Counted from the first letter of the stretch, positions 17,559-25,977 are shown. The stretch: DNA of 46,366 nt from Lentilactobacillus parakefiri (GCF_002157585.1 NZ_BDGB01000032.1:1-46366), one strand, 5' to 3'. A program made the numbers and translations. Notes: generated by a model not told the origin, from the letters alone.

Positions 17559-17651
17559 ATGTCGAAACAAACTCATTCAAAACCCAAGTTTAAATACGCA
17601 AGTTACGGTTCCAACCAGCATCAAAGATTTGTGGTCTGGAGCTGCTACTAA
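17559..17651 (+). CDS. Candidate 30-residue basic peptide
   Basis: A short ORF preceded by a strong ribosome site AAAGGAAGGA (17539-17548 approximately). The product begins MSKQTHSKPKFKYASYG and ends RFVVWSCY; it is basic, has no signal peptide and a single Cys one residue from the end. It is the first clear ORF on the transcript from P2. I do not recognise it. It could be a genuine small peptide or a relic of a duplicated gene. Confidence 0.35.
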   Translation: MSKQTHSKPKFKYASYGSNQHQRFVVWSCY

Positions 17652-17718
17652 AACCTTGTACCGAGTTAATTTAAGACCGTGCGCTGAAACTCACTAATCC
17701 ATTGAAAGGACTGATGCC

Positions 17719-17784
17719 ATGGAGAATAAGCGGACTCACAAATGTACCACAAAATATAATATTCACCCCTCAAATAATTACTAA
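17719..17784 (+). CDS. Candidate 21-residue peptide
   Basis: ATG 17719 follows GAAAGGA (17703-17709); the surrounding GGACTGATGCCATGG resembles the P1 leader start GGAGCGATGCCAATG. The product starts MENKRTHKCTTKYN. Same transcript as the 30-residue ORF. Function unknown; reality uncertain. Confidence 0.3.
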   Translation: MENKRTHKCTTKYNIHPSNNY

Positions 17785-17826
17785 GAAATACCCAACAAGA
17801 TTGACAAGATTCTTAACTTCATGAAA

Positions 17827-17872
17827 TACCCCTCAATATGAAATGAACAAGAATTACCCCTCAATATGAAAT
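17827..17872. repeat. Two 18-bp direct repeats, 28-bp period
   Basis: TACCCCTCAATATGAAAT occurs at 17827-17844 and 17855-17872; the core ACCCCTCAA also occurs at 17765-17773. They lie in the 3' part of the P2 transcript just before its terminator. Confidence 0.7.
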
Positions 17873-17885
17873 ATAAAATTCCCTT

Positions 17886-17921
17886 AGAAAGTCCTGTATG
17901 CGAGCAGGGCTTTCTTTTTTT
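17886..17921 (+). terminator. Terminator of the P2 transcript
   Basis: AGAAAGTCCTG (17886-17896) pairs with CAGGGCTTTCT (17905-17915), followed by a T-run. Confidence 0.8.
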
Positions 17922-18012
17922 GATTTTTTACAAGCAATTAATTGTGACGAGCAGGGAAGTTGCGTACAATTAATTTGGATGTTTTCATTTAACCCAATTG
18001 GTGGTGAAAAAA

Positions 18013-19348
18013 TTGGAATCAACGACTAAATGGTCGACTCGCTGGCCGGAGCGAATTAGTTATGGACTAAGTGATGCCGCCGATAATTTAATTTTCCAGA
18101 TGATGACGACTTACCTGCTGTTCTTTTATACGGATGTGTATGGGCTGACACCAAGTGTCGTGGCCATTCTGTTTGTGGTTGCCAGGGTGGCTGATGTGGT
18201 AGAGAGCTTTGTTATTGGGGTGATGATCGACCATACGCACTCACGATTTGGAAAAAGCCGGCCGTTTTTCCTCTGGTATTCGGTTCCCTATGTCGTCTTT
18301 GCGATATTAACCTTTGTGACGCCCAACTTTTCTGCCGGCGGGAAGCTCGTTTGGGCGTATGTCACCTACCTTGGTTTGGGGTTCTTGTACACGGCGGTTA
18401 ATTTACCGATTACCTCAATTTTGCCGACAATGTCTCAAAATACCCAGGAATTGACGCTGCTGGGTGTTATTCGGCAGTTCTTTGGTAGTTTTCTTTGGTA
18501 GTTCTGTTCAGATCGTTGTGGCCGTGTTCACGCTGCCGTTGGTTTGGCTGTTTGGTCATGGTGACCAGCAGAAAGGCTTTCTGGGGACGATCATTGTTTT
18601 CGGCGTCATCTCGTTATTTTTGATTCTAAACACGTTTATCCATGTCCGCGAACGGTTTTCGAATCCGCATATTGCCCACCAGCCATTCAAAGTGGTTCTG
18701 TCCATGCTGAGGCATAATCAGCCATGGATTGTCATGTCAATTGTCATTTTTATGTATTGGCTGGTGACGGCGATTAAAAATCAGACCACCATTTATTATT
18801 TCAAATACACCTTAGGTAATGAGGGACTGGTTCCTTTGGCGAACGGCTTTACATTGGCTGCCTTAACTGGGGTTTTGATGATTATTCGATTGACTGACCA
18901 TCAAAGCAAGAAGCGGACCATGCTTCATGGAATCCTCATTGCACTTTTCGGTCAGGCAGTTATTGCAGCCGGGGTGTACGGAAAGTGGCTCTACCTTTTA
19001 TTTGCCGGTGTCTTCATCAATTCAATCGGTAATGGGATTATTATTGGTTTGGTTTCGATTATGATTGCCGACACAATTCGTTACGGTGCCAGCATGGGTA
19101 TCCAAGCAGAAGGCATCTTGGCCTCAACTGATGACTTTGGCGTTAACTTTGGCCTGGGGATCGGCGGATTGATTACGGCTGGTTTGTTTCATTTATCCGG
19201 ATACGTGGCCAACCATTCCCAGAACGCCGCAACTTTGACGATGATCAATTGGAATTACGTTTGGATTCCGTTGATAATTTATGCGGGGATGTATTTTGTT
19301 TTGAGATTATATGATGAGAAACGGATATTGGATGCAGTAGAAAAGTGA
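18013..19348 (+). pseudogene. GPH-family sugar:cation symporter, frameshifted by a 13-bp tandem duplication
   Basis: Encodes a glycoside-pentoside-hexuronide symporter of about 440 residues (MelB/XylP/XynB-transporter type). Twelve membrane segments would import glycosides or pentosides with a cation. N-terminal hallmarks are ERISYGLSDAADNLIFQM and DHTHSRFGKSRPF, the conserved TM2-3 loop. The 13 bases TTCTTTGGTAGTT occur twice in tandem (18478-18490 and 18491-18503), shifting the frame so the first product stops at 18501. Removing one copy restores the run RQFFGSSVQIVVAVF and the frame to 19348. TTG 18013 is a plausible start, six bases after GGTGGTG; TTG 17998 and GTG 18001 are alternatives. 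Precise loss of one repeat by slippage would restore the gene, so it may be switchable. Confidence 0.82.
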
Positions 19349-19394
19349 AAGAGCCCGTTAGAAACGACCTTAATCAGTTTCTAACGGGCTCTTT
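19348..19394. terminator. Bidirectional terminator
   Basis: An almost perfect 18-bp stem (AAAGAGCCCGTTAGAAAC with its complement at 19377-19394) between two convergent genes. Confidence 0.85.
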
Positions 19395-19415
19395 TAAAAT
19401 TCTGCGATAACTTGT

Positions 19416-20222
19416 TTATTCTTTAGCGCCAGCCATTTCAAACAATTGAGCCATCTTGGCTGAACCATCGGCGTGGAAGCTGAAAGCGACTTCGCTATAA
19501 GTTGCCCAGTTGTTTAATTCCGTGTCGCGGTGTTCAGCATCACAAGTTAATAATTCATGACTGGCGGTTTGAGCAGTTTTTTTATAAGAAACGTAACCAT
19601 TTGGGTTATAAACAATCGTTGCGCCCTGGCCAGAATTATAAGTTGAGATTCCATACGAGGTGAAATAGGTTGGCAGAACAGCCATGACTTCAGCGTAGCC
19701 GCTGTTAAAAGCGTTGTACGATTGGCCATTTGGCCGAATATGGCTGAGCTTGGTCCAGAGTTCTTTGGATCGGACAACGGTTTTTGCTTTAAGTGACTGG
19801 TTGTGCTTGAATGCCTTTAGTCCTTTGGTTAGTCGATAGGCATTAATCTGTTTAAGATATTGTGTGTCCACTTTGCGCGCCAACGTTGATTCTTTTATGT
19901 ACTTCACGGTTAATGTTGTTGGCATACTAGCGTAGGTGTAATTCTGTTGAATTTTGTGGGGCACATAACCCTTGATGGTCTTGACGTAACCCGATTGAGT
20001 GCTTGGATAACTATTTGTCGTATAGGTGTAACTATTTCCAAAAGCATTGATGCCGTTCACACTTCGCGTATAGGTGATTGGCGACCGCAGTTGTTGTCCG
20101 GTAGTCGAGACATAATTGACGGTCATCGTCTTGGCAGCTGATGCGTTGGGTGACAGCAATCCCGCTCCCAACAAGCCAATTGCCAGACTCAGAATGTTGA
20201 TCAATTTATTTCTTAACTTCAT
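19416..20222 (-). CDS. Secreted CAP-domain (SCP-like) protein
   Basis: A 268-residue exported protein. Residues 1-29 are a signal peptide ending NASA-AKT. Residues 30-108 form a MucBP-like module (TMTVNYVSTTGQQLRSP, YTTNSYPSTQSGYVKTIKGY). The C-terminal half is a CAP domain. It shows the N-terminal helix LKQINAYRLTKGLKAFKHNQ, the SHIRPNGQSYNAF motif carrying the conserved His, GYAEVMAV with the conserved Glu, and the C-terminal strand YSEVAFSF. CAP proteins of Gram-positives act at the cell surface in unknown or lipid/wall-related roles. ATG 20222 follows a G7-containing ribosome site. A -10 TATAAT lies about 60 bases upstream on the minus strand. Confidence 0.8.
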   Translation of the reverse strand: MKLRNKLINILSLAIGLLGAGLLSPNASAAKTMTVNYVSTTGQQLRSPITYTRSVNGINAFGNSYTYTTNSYPSTQSGYVKTIKGYVPHKIQQNYTYASMPTTLTVKYIKESTLARKVDTQYLKQINAYRLTKGLKAFKHNQSLKAKTVVRSKELWTKLSHIRPNGQSYNAFNSGYAEVMAVLPTYFTSYGISTYNSGQGATIVYNPNGYVSYKKTAQTASHELLTCDAEHRDTELNNWATYSEVAFSFHADGSAKMAQLFEMAGAKE

Positions 20223-20229
20223 TGAGATT

Positions 20230-20295
20230 CCCCCCCGTCCAGAAATGAAATTATTAAGAATTTCTTAAGCGTTTGCAAATTCATTATAGCAAATT
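20230..20295 (-). promoter_or_regulatory. CAP gene promoter, CTTAAG repeats and G7 ribosome site
   Basis: Reading the minus strand: TATAAT at about 20284-20289, then CTTAAG (20264-20269), five bases, CTTAAT (20253-20258), then the ribosome site within a run of seven G (20230-20236). The 11-bp direct repeat resembles the TTTAAG pair of P1/P2 but sits downstream of the -10, where it might repress. Confidence 0.4.
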
Positions 20296-20323
20296 ATTTC
20301 GGCGGGGTTCATCAAAATTCAAA

Positions 20324-20944
20324 TTATTTTTGGGTCTTACGGCTTTGTATCCGGTTGATCGCACGTGCCACTTGAGTGACGGCAGTTCTCAGCGCCAAGC
20401 CAATCCAAATGACAATTAAAAAATACTTTGGGGTGAAGTAAGCAAAAATTAAATAGATGATACTGACCCCCAGCATAACTTGAGCAGAACGATATTCCTC
20501 TCGGTCGTGGGCGGACATGTGCATGCCATCTTCTTCACCAATTTCGACGACTTCATGGAACATGATTGCTTGGGTAAAGTTCACCAGAATAATGATAATT
20601 GAGTAGGCCATTGACGGCAGCCGCTGCATAAAGGCATCGTTTAACCAGCCAGTCGCAAAGGGGGTCAGGCTGATGAAGACCAGATAGTAAATATTGGTAA
20701 TCGTTAAAAGCGGGGTTGTCCGTTTGATGCCGCTTAGTAATTCCTGATGATAAACCCAGTATTCAGAGACGATGCCAAAACTAATAAAGTAGATCAATAA
20801 GTGCTTGATTAATTCAATCATTGGCCCCCGCGCCATGCTGATGGGTGATTTGATGTCCAATACCATAATTGTCAAAACAACGGCAAAAACGCCGTCCGAG
20901 ATCCCGATTAGACGTGACTTTGAATAATGAAACATTGCGTTCAT
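20324..20944 (-). CDS. TMEM175-family potassium channel (DUF1211)
   Basis: A 206-residue six-helix membrane protein of the TMEM175/DUF1211 family, bacterial members of which form tetrameric K+ channels. The diagnostic first helix reads RLIGISDGVFAVVLTIMVLDIK near residues 11-32, matching RxxxFSDGVFAI with Phe replaced by Ile. Other helices are at about 43-62, 75-95, 107-125, 150-170 and 173-192. Two ATGs compete: 20944 lies only two bases after AAGGGG, and 20935 (MFHYSKS) eleven bases after it. A second family member is at 23007. Function in ion balance is inferred from family. Confidence 0.82.
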   Translation of the reverse strand: MNAMFHYSKSRLIGISDGVFAVVLTIMVLDIKSPISMARGPMIELIKHLLIYFISFGIVSEYWVYHQELLSGIKRTTPLLTITNIYYLVFISLTPFATGWLNDAFMQRLPSMAYSIIIILVNFTQAIMFHEVVEIGEEDGMHMSAHDREEYRSAQVMLGVSIIYLIFAYFTPKYFLIVIWIGLALRTAVTQVARAINRIQSRKTQK

Positions 20945-21108
20945 TTCCCCTTGTGTTAGTTAACTGGTTTGCTTATGGGTTTATTTTACTGCTGTTGGGG
21001 TGAGGGCGGATAAAAAAATTAAGTCTTTCTCGTCATATTGTTAATTGCACCATTTCGTCACCATGAAAGAATCCGCCAATTAAATTGAGAGGCTTCAAGC
21101 GTTGAAAA

Positions 21109-21136
21109 TGAAAGCGCTTTAATTATCTGGTAGAAT
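21109..21136 (+). promoter_or_regulatory. Near-consensus cre site and -10
   Basis: TGAAAGCGCTTTAA (21109-21122) matches the CcpA cre consensus at 13 of 14 positions. It lies immediately upstream of a candidate -10 (TAGAAT, 21131-21136), a position suited to carbon catabolite repression of the surface-protein gene at 21195. Confidence 0.65.
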
Positions 21137-21194
21137 AATACTGTTAAGTAATCAATTTCTAAAGAGATATAGAAACTTTAGGGGGGCCTCTAAT

Positions 21195-22865
21195 ATGAAA
21201 ACATATATAAAAGAGCACAGCCATTTAGGAACCATTACGCTTTGGCTGGTAATTATGTTCGTCACAATGATGACTGGTTTAGCCGGAGAATATCAAGGAG
21301 CTAAACAAAGTCAGGCCGTTTTAGCCCAATCTGAAGAGATCCCGTTTATTGATAGTATGGACATGGTCTACCAAGCAGGCCCCTATAACACCTATGAATT
21401 CGGTGTTTATTGGGACCCAGTAACATTTGGGCCCTCTACCGATATTGGGACACAGGGCCCAATTAAACATGGTACAATCGATCATCCTGTTGAAGTTCAG
21501 ATGTCAAAAGATCAAGAAGACTTTCGTTATGTCATTACCGTCGCAAGTGTAAGCAGTGGGTTGAATCCACTTCCTATAAGCGTTGATAGTAAGTATGGAT
21601 TATCAGTTTCCAAAAGTGACGAAGATGGGACAAGCAACTACACCGTAACCGGATTCGAAAAGTTAACATCTGCCACAGTGATTCCTTTTAAGGTGACATA
21701 TGAGGATGGAAATTACAGTTTAATTTATATTCAATTTACACCACAAGATTCACCAGTAACCTCCAGTACAATCAACGTCAACTATGTAGATGATGACAAT
21801 AATGGCGTAATTGTTAAAACAGATACAATCAAAGGAAATGTCAATGACACTGGCAGTTATGCTGTTACAGCCCCAGATAAGTATCAGTTGGCAAGCAGAC
21901 AAGCAGATTCGATTAATTACAAGATTCAAAATACCAATCCTGATTTAACAGTTCATTTGAAACACCAAACTGAATCTGCTGAAACACTTACTAAAGTCAT
22001 CATTAATTATGAAGGGGCTGGCAATTTAACGCCTAGTGCCAAATCAGTCGATATGCACTGGACTGGCACCAAGGATAAAGTTACCAATCAAACGACTAAC
22101 TGGTCAACCAGTCATTTGCCCGTTACCATTAATACACCATCGGTCAACGGATATACGGCTGACCACAATAGCGTGATAATTGAGAAGGTAACCGGTCAGG
22201 CCACAGCGCCAACTGATAAGAATATCACGGTGAAGTTCACATCGGCCTCGGTTACACCATCCAACCCTGATGGCGGGACATTTACCGTCAACCCAGGAAC
22301 ACCAATCAGTAAAGGTGGAAATAGTGGTGCCAGCTGGAACCCAATGAGACCAATCGATCCAAATGGAACTGGTCTACCAAACTATGCAGTGGTTAAAGGT
22401 TCGGTAGTCTACGCAACTAAGAAGATTTATCTCTATCGGAATGCCAACTTCAAGTCATCTGAACGGATTGCCGCCTATTCCAAAGTTAAGCGGATTAATC
22501 GGCCGATGTTCGTTGTGATCGGTTATGAACGTTCCAGTGCCGGTGCTTTAAGGTATAAAGTTCGTGATGTCAATCATGGCAAGAAGACTGCAGGTAAGGG
22601 TGGTTACCTGACGGCCAACAAAAAATACGTCGTAAATGGCTACTATAAGACGCTGCCAAGTAACCACCGAATGACCGTGATTTCTACGAATGGAATTCAC
22701 GCTTACAAGAATGCCAACCTAACTGGAAAAGCTAAGACCTATAAACGTGGTACACATATACGCGTCAAACGAATTGTTAAGCACAATTTAACAACCCGAT
22801 ATCAATTGACAAATGGCTACTATGTCACTGCAAATAAGAAACTGATTATTCAAGGCAATTACTAA
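21195..22865 (+). CDS. DUF5776-like surface protein with mucin-binding-type modules
   Basis: A 556-residue exported protein. Residues 10-45 hold a long hydrophobic signal or anchor segment (LWLVIMFVTMMTGLAG; cleavage possible after AVLAQS). Residues 48-190 form a domain I do not recognise. Residues 195-255 look like a MucBP-type repeat (INVNYVDDDNNGVIVK) and 268-355 a second mucin-binding-like module (TKVIINYEGAGNLTPS). A Gly/Asn/Pro linker leads to the C-terminal 165-residue DUF5776-like domain (LPNYAVVKGSVVYATKK to IQGNY), closely similar to that of the 8104 gene. ATG 21195 follows AGGGGGG. The cre site upstream suggests repression by preferred sugars. A role in attachment to mucus or matrix is inferred. 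Confidence 0.78.
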   Translation: MKTYIKEHSHLGTITLWLVIMFVTMMTGLAGEYQGAKQSQAVLAQSEEIPFIDSMDMVYQAGPYNTYEFGVYWDPVTFGPSTDIGTQGPIKHGTIDHPVEVQMSKDQEDFRYVITVASVSSGLNPLPISVDSKYGLSVSKSDEDGTSNYTVTGFEKLTSATVIPFKVTYEDGNYSLIYIQFTPQDSPVTSSTINVNYVDDDNNGVIVKTDTIKGNVNDTGSYAVTAPDKYQLASRQADSINYKIQNTNPDLTVHLKHQTESAETLTKVIINYEGAGNLTPSAKSVDMHWTGTKDKVTNQTTNWSTSHLPVTINTPSVNGYTADHNSVIIEKVTGQATAPTDKNITVKFTSASVTPSNPDGGTFTVNPGTPISKGGNSGASWNPMRPIDPNGTGLPNYAVVKGSVVYATKKIYLYRNANFKSSERIAAYSKVKRINRPMFVVIGYERSSAGALRYKVRDVNHGKKTAGKGGYLTANKKYVVNGYYKTLPSNHRMTVISTNGIHAYKNANLTGKAKTYKRGTHIRVKRIVKHNLTTRYQLTNGYYVTANKKLIIQGNY

Positions 22866-22876
22866 AGAATATTAAA

Positions 22877-22914
22877 AAAGTTCCAGAGATGAAAGTATCT
22901 CTGGGACTTTTTTT
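22877..22914 (+). terminator. Terminator after the surface-protein gene
   Basis: AAAGTTCCAGAGAT (22877-22890) pairs with ATCTCTGGGACTTT, followed by T residues. Confidence 0.85.
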
Positions 22915-23006
22915 GAGGAGGGACTTATTATTGTTGATTTGAATGCAAAGATAACTGTTAGGTTTTTTGGATTTCACTGTTAAACGATCGACCAGAAGCT
23001 AATCAC

Positions 23007-24380
23007 TTATCGATCGACATTCCCTGAATGATCATCCTTTTCATGACCGTCTTGGGTAGAGTCGCTATTACCTGTTTCGGATTGGTGGTTCTGATTGGAT
23101 TCTTGGGCTTTCGCCTGGAGCTTCTGTTGTTTAGCCTGGTGCTTGGCATCCCGCCGCTCAGTTCGTTGCTGGGTCTTTTGTTGGTGCTCACGGATTTTAT
23201 CTTCCTCGTGAGCTGCTCGGCGCTTGGCTTTGGCTTGGCGCTCAATATCCTTGGCCGCTTGACGCGCTGATTCTTTGTTAGTTTCTTGTTGGCGTTCAGC
23301 TTCCTTTGCAGCTTGTTTTGATGCCTTTTCACGAGATTCACGTTGAACCTCAGCTTCTTTCGCTGCTACTTCAGCATCGTGCTTTCGCTGCTCCTGTTGC
23401 TGTTCGGCTTGACGGGATGCTTGTTTTACAGCATCCCGGTCAGCATTTCGCTGTTGCTTACGAATCTGTGCAGCGGCATCCCGGTACTTCTTGGAACCGT
23501 CGCGGATTTGTTTGGCAAATTCTTCCCATTGTGCTTGACGTTCTTTTCTAACTTCCACGCTATTGGGGTTATTGCTGGGATTGTGGGGATTTACCAGGTG
23601 TCCTGCGCTATCGGCTTCTACCGGTTGATCGAGCCAGCCGGTAAAGCCTCGTTGGAGATGATGGGCGTTAGCTGTATTCCCATCAGTTCCAGTTGCAGCT
23701 TGGTCTTGGACCATTTCTCTGAACTGATTAATGGCATTTTTGGGCAGCTGCAGGTATTCCTGTCGCTGGGCAGTTGTTAACTGGGAAGCATCGTACATCT
23801 GTTGGCGATCGCGGCTGCTTAAAACTAAATAGATCAATGGGTATGGTAAATAGAACCACAGCACAATTTGTGGGAAGAAATAGGCCAGGACAATCAAAAT
23901 TGCGTTGAAGATTAAATAGTATTGATTGTGGCGTCCGTAAATTTTCCGATACAGCTGACGCATTTTGGATTTATCGGTATATTCAAAGTGCATGACCGAC
24001 CGTGCCAATAGGCGAAATGATGCTGAAACTAGGAACAAGAGCAGTCCATAAGCCATCACCGGGATCCGAGTAGTATTGCTGGCCATCATGTTGGTTGCCA
24101 GTGGTGTTAGTGATAGCGGGATTAAGAATAAAAAATCATACAGCATGATTCGATAGCTCATGTCGTCAATATCATTAAATAGGGTGGCGTGCTGGTACCA
24201 CATGTTGGCGACAAAGGCGAAACTAATAATGTAGATACCAACTTGTTTGCTTAAAAATAAATAATCATGCAGATTATCCCGTAGAACCGGTGTTAAATCC
24301 AGTACCATAATAGTCAAAATGATGGCGATTACCGCGTCGCTAAACGCGTCCAGCCGCGTCTTTAACTTTTTCATTTTCAT
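23007..24380 (-). CDS. TMEM175-family protein with a long charged coiled-coil tail
   Basis: A 457-residue protein in two parts. Residues 1-195 are a TMEM175/DUF1211 channel module: first-helix motif RLDAFSDAVIAIILTIMVLD at residues 9-28 and five further hydrophobic segments. From about residue 205 to the end the protein is hydrophilic. A linker rich in Asn and Pro (VNPHNPSNNPNSVEVR) is followed by about 165 residues dominated by Lys, Arg, Glu, Gln and Ala in heptad-like order, then a short Asp/Ser/His tail. Bacterial TMEM175 proteins are usually about 200 residues, so this tail is unusual. It should lie in the cytoplasm and could bind nucleic acid, membrane or a partner. Start is ATG 24380 or ATG 24374; GGGGG upstream fits the latter better. 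Confidence 0.75.
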   Translation of the reverse strand: MKMKKLKTRLDAFSDAVIAIILTIMVLDLTPVLRDNLHDYLFLSKQVGIYIISFAFVANMWYQHATLFNDIDDMSYRIMLYDFLFLIPLSLTPLATNMMASNTTRIPVMAYGLLLFLVSASFRLLARSVMHFEYTDKSKMRQLYRKIYGRHNQYYLIFNAILIVLAYFFPQIVLWFYLPYPLIYLVLSSRDRQQMYDASQLTTAQRQEYLQLPKNAINQFREMVQDQAATGTDGNTANAHHLQRGFTGWLDQPVEADSAGHLVNPHNPSNNPNSVEVRKERQAQWEEFAKQIRDGSKKYRDAAAQIRKQQRNADRDAVKQASRQAEQQQEQRKHDAEVAAKEAEVQRESREKASKQAAKEAERQQETNKESARQAAKDIERQAKAKRRAAHEEDKIREHQQKTQQRTERRDAKHQAKQQKLQAKAQESNQNHQSETGNSDSTQDGHEKDDHSGNVDR

Positions 24381-24538
24381 TGCCCCCGGAATCGATTTTT
24401 AAATATGTATTCTAAATTAAATGTAGCACAGTGGCCGCCAATAAGGTGATAAATTGTTTAAGAATTTTACGGAATCTCACAAAGTTTGGCCTTGGCGATA
24501 TAATAGTTTTAAAAATGATTTTGAAACGAGGTGTTTTC

Positions 24539-25360
24539 ATGTTTCCCTATCTCGGACTAAAGGCAAGTACCAACTTGGCTCAAATTGACGAGCGACTTCG
24601 GTATCATCCGCAGGTCTTTGAATTTTTCACAACGGCAGATGATGTGACGACTCGCGGTTTGCAGCATCTGCATGACATGATCGATTATGTCAAAGCTGCA
24701 GGAGTCGACAAAATCGTCATGCATCATCCAATGAAGTTCGAAGGCCAACATAATGAGGTCGCAGTTGATCGAAACAGCAATCCTGACGGCTACCACTTTT
24801 TGATGACCAGTTCCGAAGACCTGATCAAGCTGGCCATTCAAACCAACACACAGGTTTTGATCCATGGTGCTTACAATTCGCCAGTCAGCGAGATTCTGAA
24901 AAAGAATGCTTCACTTCAAAGCGCCCGCCAAGTGGTGTTTGACCGTCTCGATCAGTTCAAAGCGCTCGGCGGCGATCACGTCATGTTTGAAAACTCAATC
25001 TCACCCTTGTTTGATTTTGGCGATCCGGCAATTGAGGATTTGGTGATTGAGCACGATTATCGACTCTGTTATGACACCAGTCATGGCTTTATTGTCTTAC
25101 ATGGGGATAATCGCCAGTTGCGGGCCAGCATGGCACATCTCCGCAACCAAATTGTGCATTATCATTTTGTCGACTCAATGGGCCAGTTTCATGATAGCTT
25201 GGAACTTGGTAAGGGTGCCATCGACTGGCGGGAATTACAATCCGTGGTCAATCCCAATGCGACAAATATTTTTGAAATTAACCTAAAAGATCAGATGGAC
25301 AGCCGAGAAATGCGGGCTAGTTATCGGTATTTACAAATGGCTTGGCGAACAACACACTGA
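24539..25360 (+). CDS. Xylose-isomerase-like TIM-barrel protein
   Basis: A 273-residue protein of the AP-endonuclease-2/xylose-isomerase-like superfamily. Metal-ligand candidates are spaced as in that fold: His in VMHHPMKFEGQHNE near residue 62, Glu in VMFENS near 149, Asp-Thr-Ser-His in CYDTSHG near 180, His-Phe-Val-Asp in YHFVDSM near 217 and Glu in IFEINLK near 244. This fits a metal-dependent sugar isomerase/epimerase or endonuclease IV-like enzyme, but the reaction cannot be told. ATG 24539 follows ACGAGGTG, and a TATAAT lies at 24499-24504. It is 41 bp upstream of the L,D-transpeptidase gene and possibly co-transcribed. Confidence 0.72.
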   Translation: MFPYLGLKASTNLAQIDERLRYHPQVFEFFTTADDVTTRGLQHLHDMIDYVKAAGVDKIVMHHPMKFEGQHNEVAVDRNSNPDGYHFLMTSSEDLIKLAIQTNTQVLIHGAYNSPVSEILKKNASLQSARQVVFDRLDQFKALGGDHVMFENSISPLFDFGDPAIEDLVIEHDYRLCYDTSHGFIVLHGDNRQLRASMAHLRNQIVHYHFVDSMGQFHDSLELGKGAIDWRELQSVVNPNATNIFEINLKDQMDSREMRASYRYLQMAWRTTH

Positions 25361-25401
25361 TTTTGTTGTATGATAGAAGTAGTCGGGGTGAGGGGAATAA
25401 C

Positions 25402-25968
25402 ATGGTGAAATTTAAAAATGTTTTTGCGTTTATCATTGCTTCAGTCTTTATTATCATGGCTTTAGCGGCAGCTCAGCACTCATTTGCAGTCCGTAAGGCC
25501 ACAGTGTCGACTAACAGTCAGTCGTCGCAGACTGACTACTGGCGGGCACCGTCAGAGGATAAAGCCTATCCAAAATGGTCCGAGATGAGCCATCCTTGGA
25601 TTTACGTGAGTGTGAAGCAGCAGAAAGTCTTCATTCACGGTAATGGCAAGGTTCAATATATCATGAATTGCTCAACTGGAACGCCAAGCAGCCCCACACC
25701 ACGGGGCACATTTCACATTCAAAAGGAACGGGGCTATTCGTTCTATAATAAGCGGTCCCACGAAGGCGCCCATTATTGGGTTTCCTGGTTGGATCATGGG
25801 GTCTATCTCTTCCACAGTGTACCGACAAATGCTCAAGGCAAGTATGTCGTTTCAGAGGCTGACAAGCTAGGCACACCGGCTTCACATGGCTGTGTCCGGC
25901 TATCGATTTCGGACGCCAAATGGATGTATCAAACAGTCCCATTTGGAACGAAAGTCGTGATTCACTAA
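25402..25968 (+). CDS. L,D-transpeptidase (YkuD domain)
   Basis: A 188-residue exported cell-wall enzyme that forms 3-3 peptidoglycan cross-links or modifies peptide stems. Residues 1-30 form a signal peptide or N-terminal anchor (FAFIIASVFIIMALAAA). The YkuD domain spans about 65-188, with the catalytic motif SHGCVRLS (Cys164) and conserved His138 in FHSVP; TPRGTFHI near 100 is the usual substrate-loop motif. ATG 25402 follows GGGGTGAGGGG. All key residues are present, so it should be active. L,D-transpeptidases of this small type in lactobacilli often also act as general YkuD/ErfK proteins. Confidence 0.88.
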   Translation: MVKFKNVFAFIIASVFIIMALAAAQHSFAVRKATVSTNSQSSQTDYWRAPSEDKAYPKWSEMSHPWIYVSVKQQKVFIHGNGKVQYIMNCSTGTPSSPTPRGTFHIQKERGYSFYNKRSHEGAHYWVSWLDHGVYLFHSVPTNAQGKYVVSEADKLGTPASHGCVRLSISDAKWMYQTVPFGTKVVIH

Positions 25969-25977
25969 AAATTAGCT

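Noticed and set aside
23028-23780. Plus-strand hydrophobic ORFs opposite the TMEM175 tail
   Set aside because: They are mirror images of the charged coiled-coil coding sequence and have no ribosome sites.
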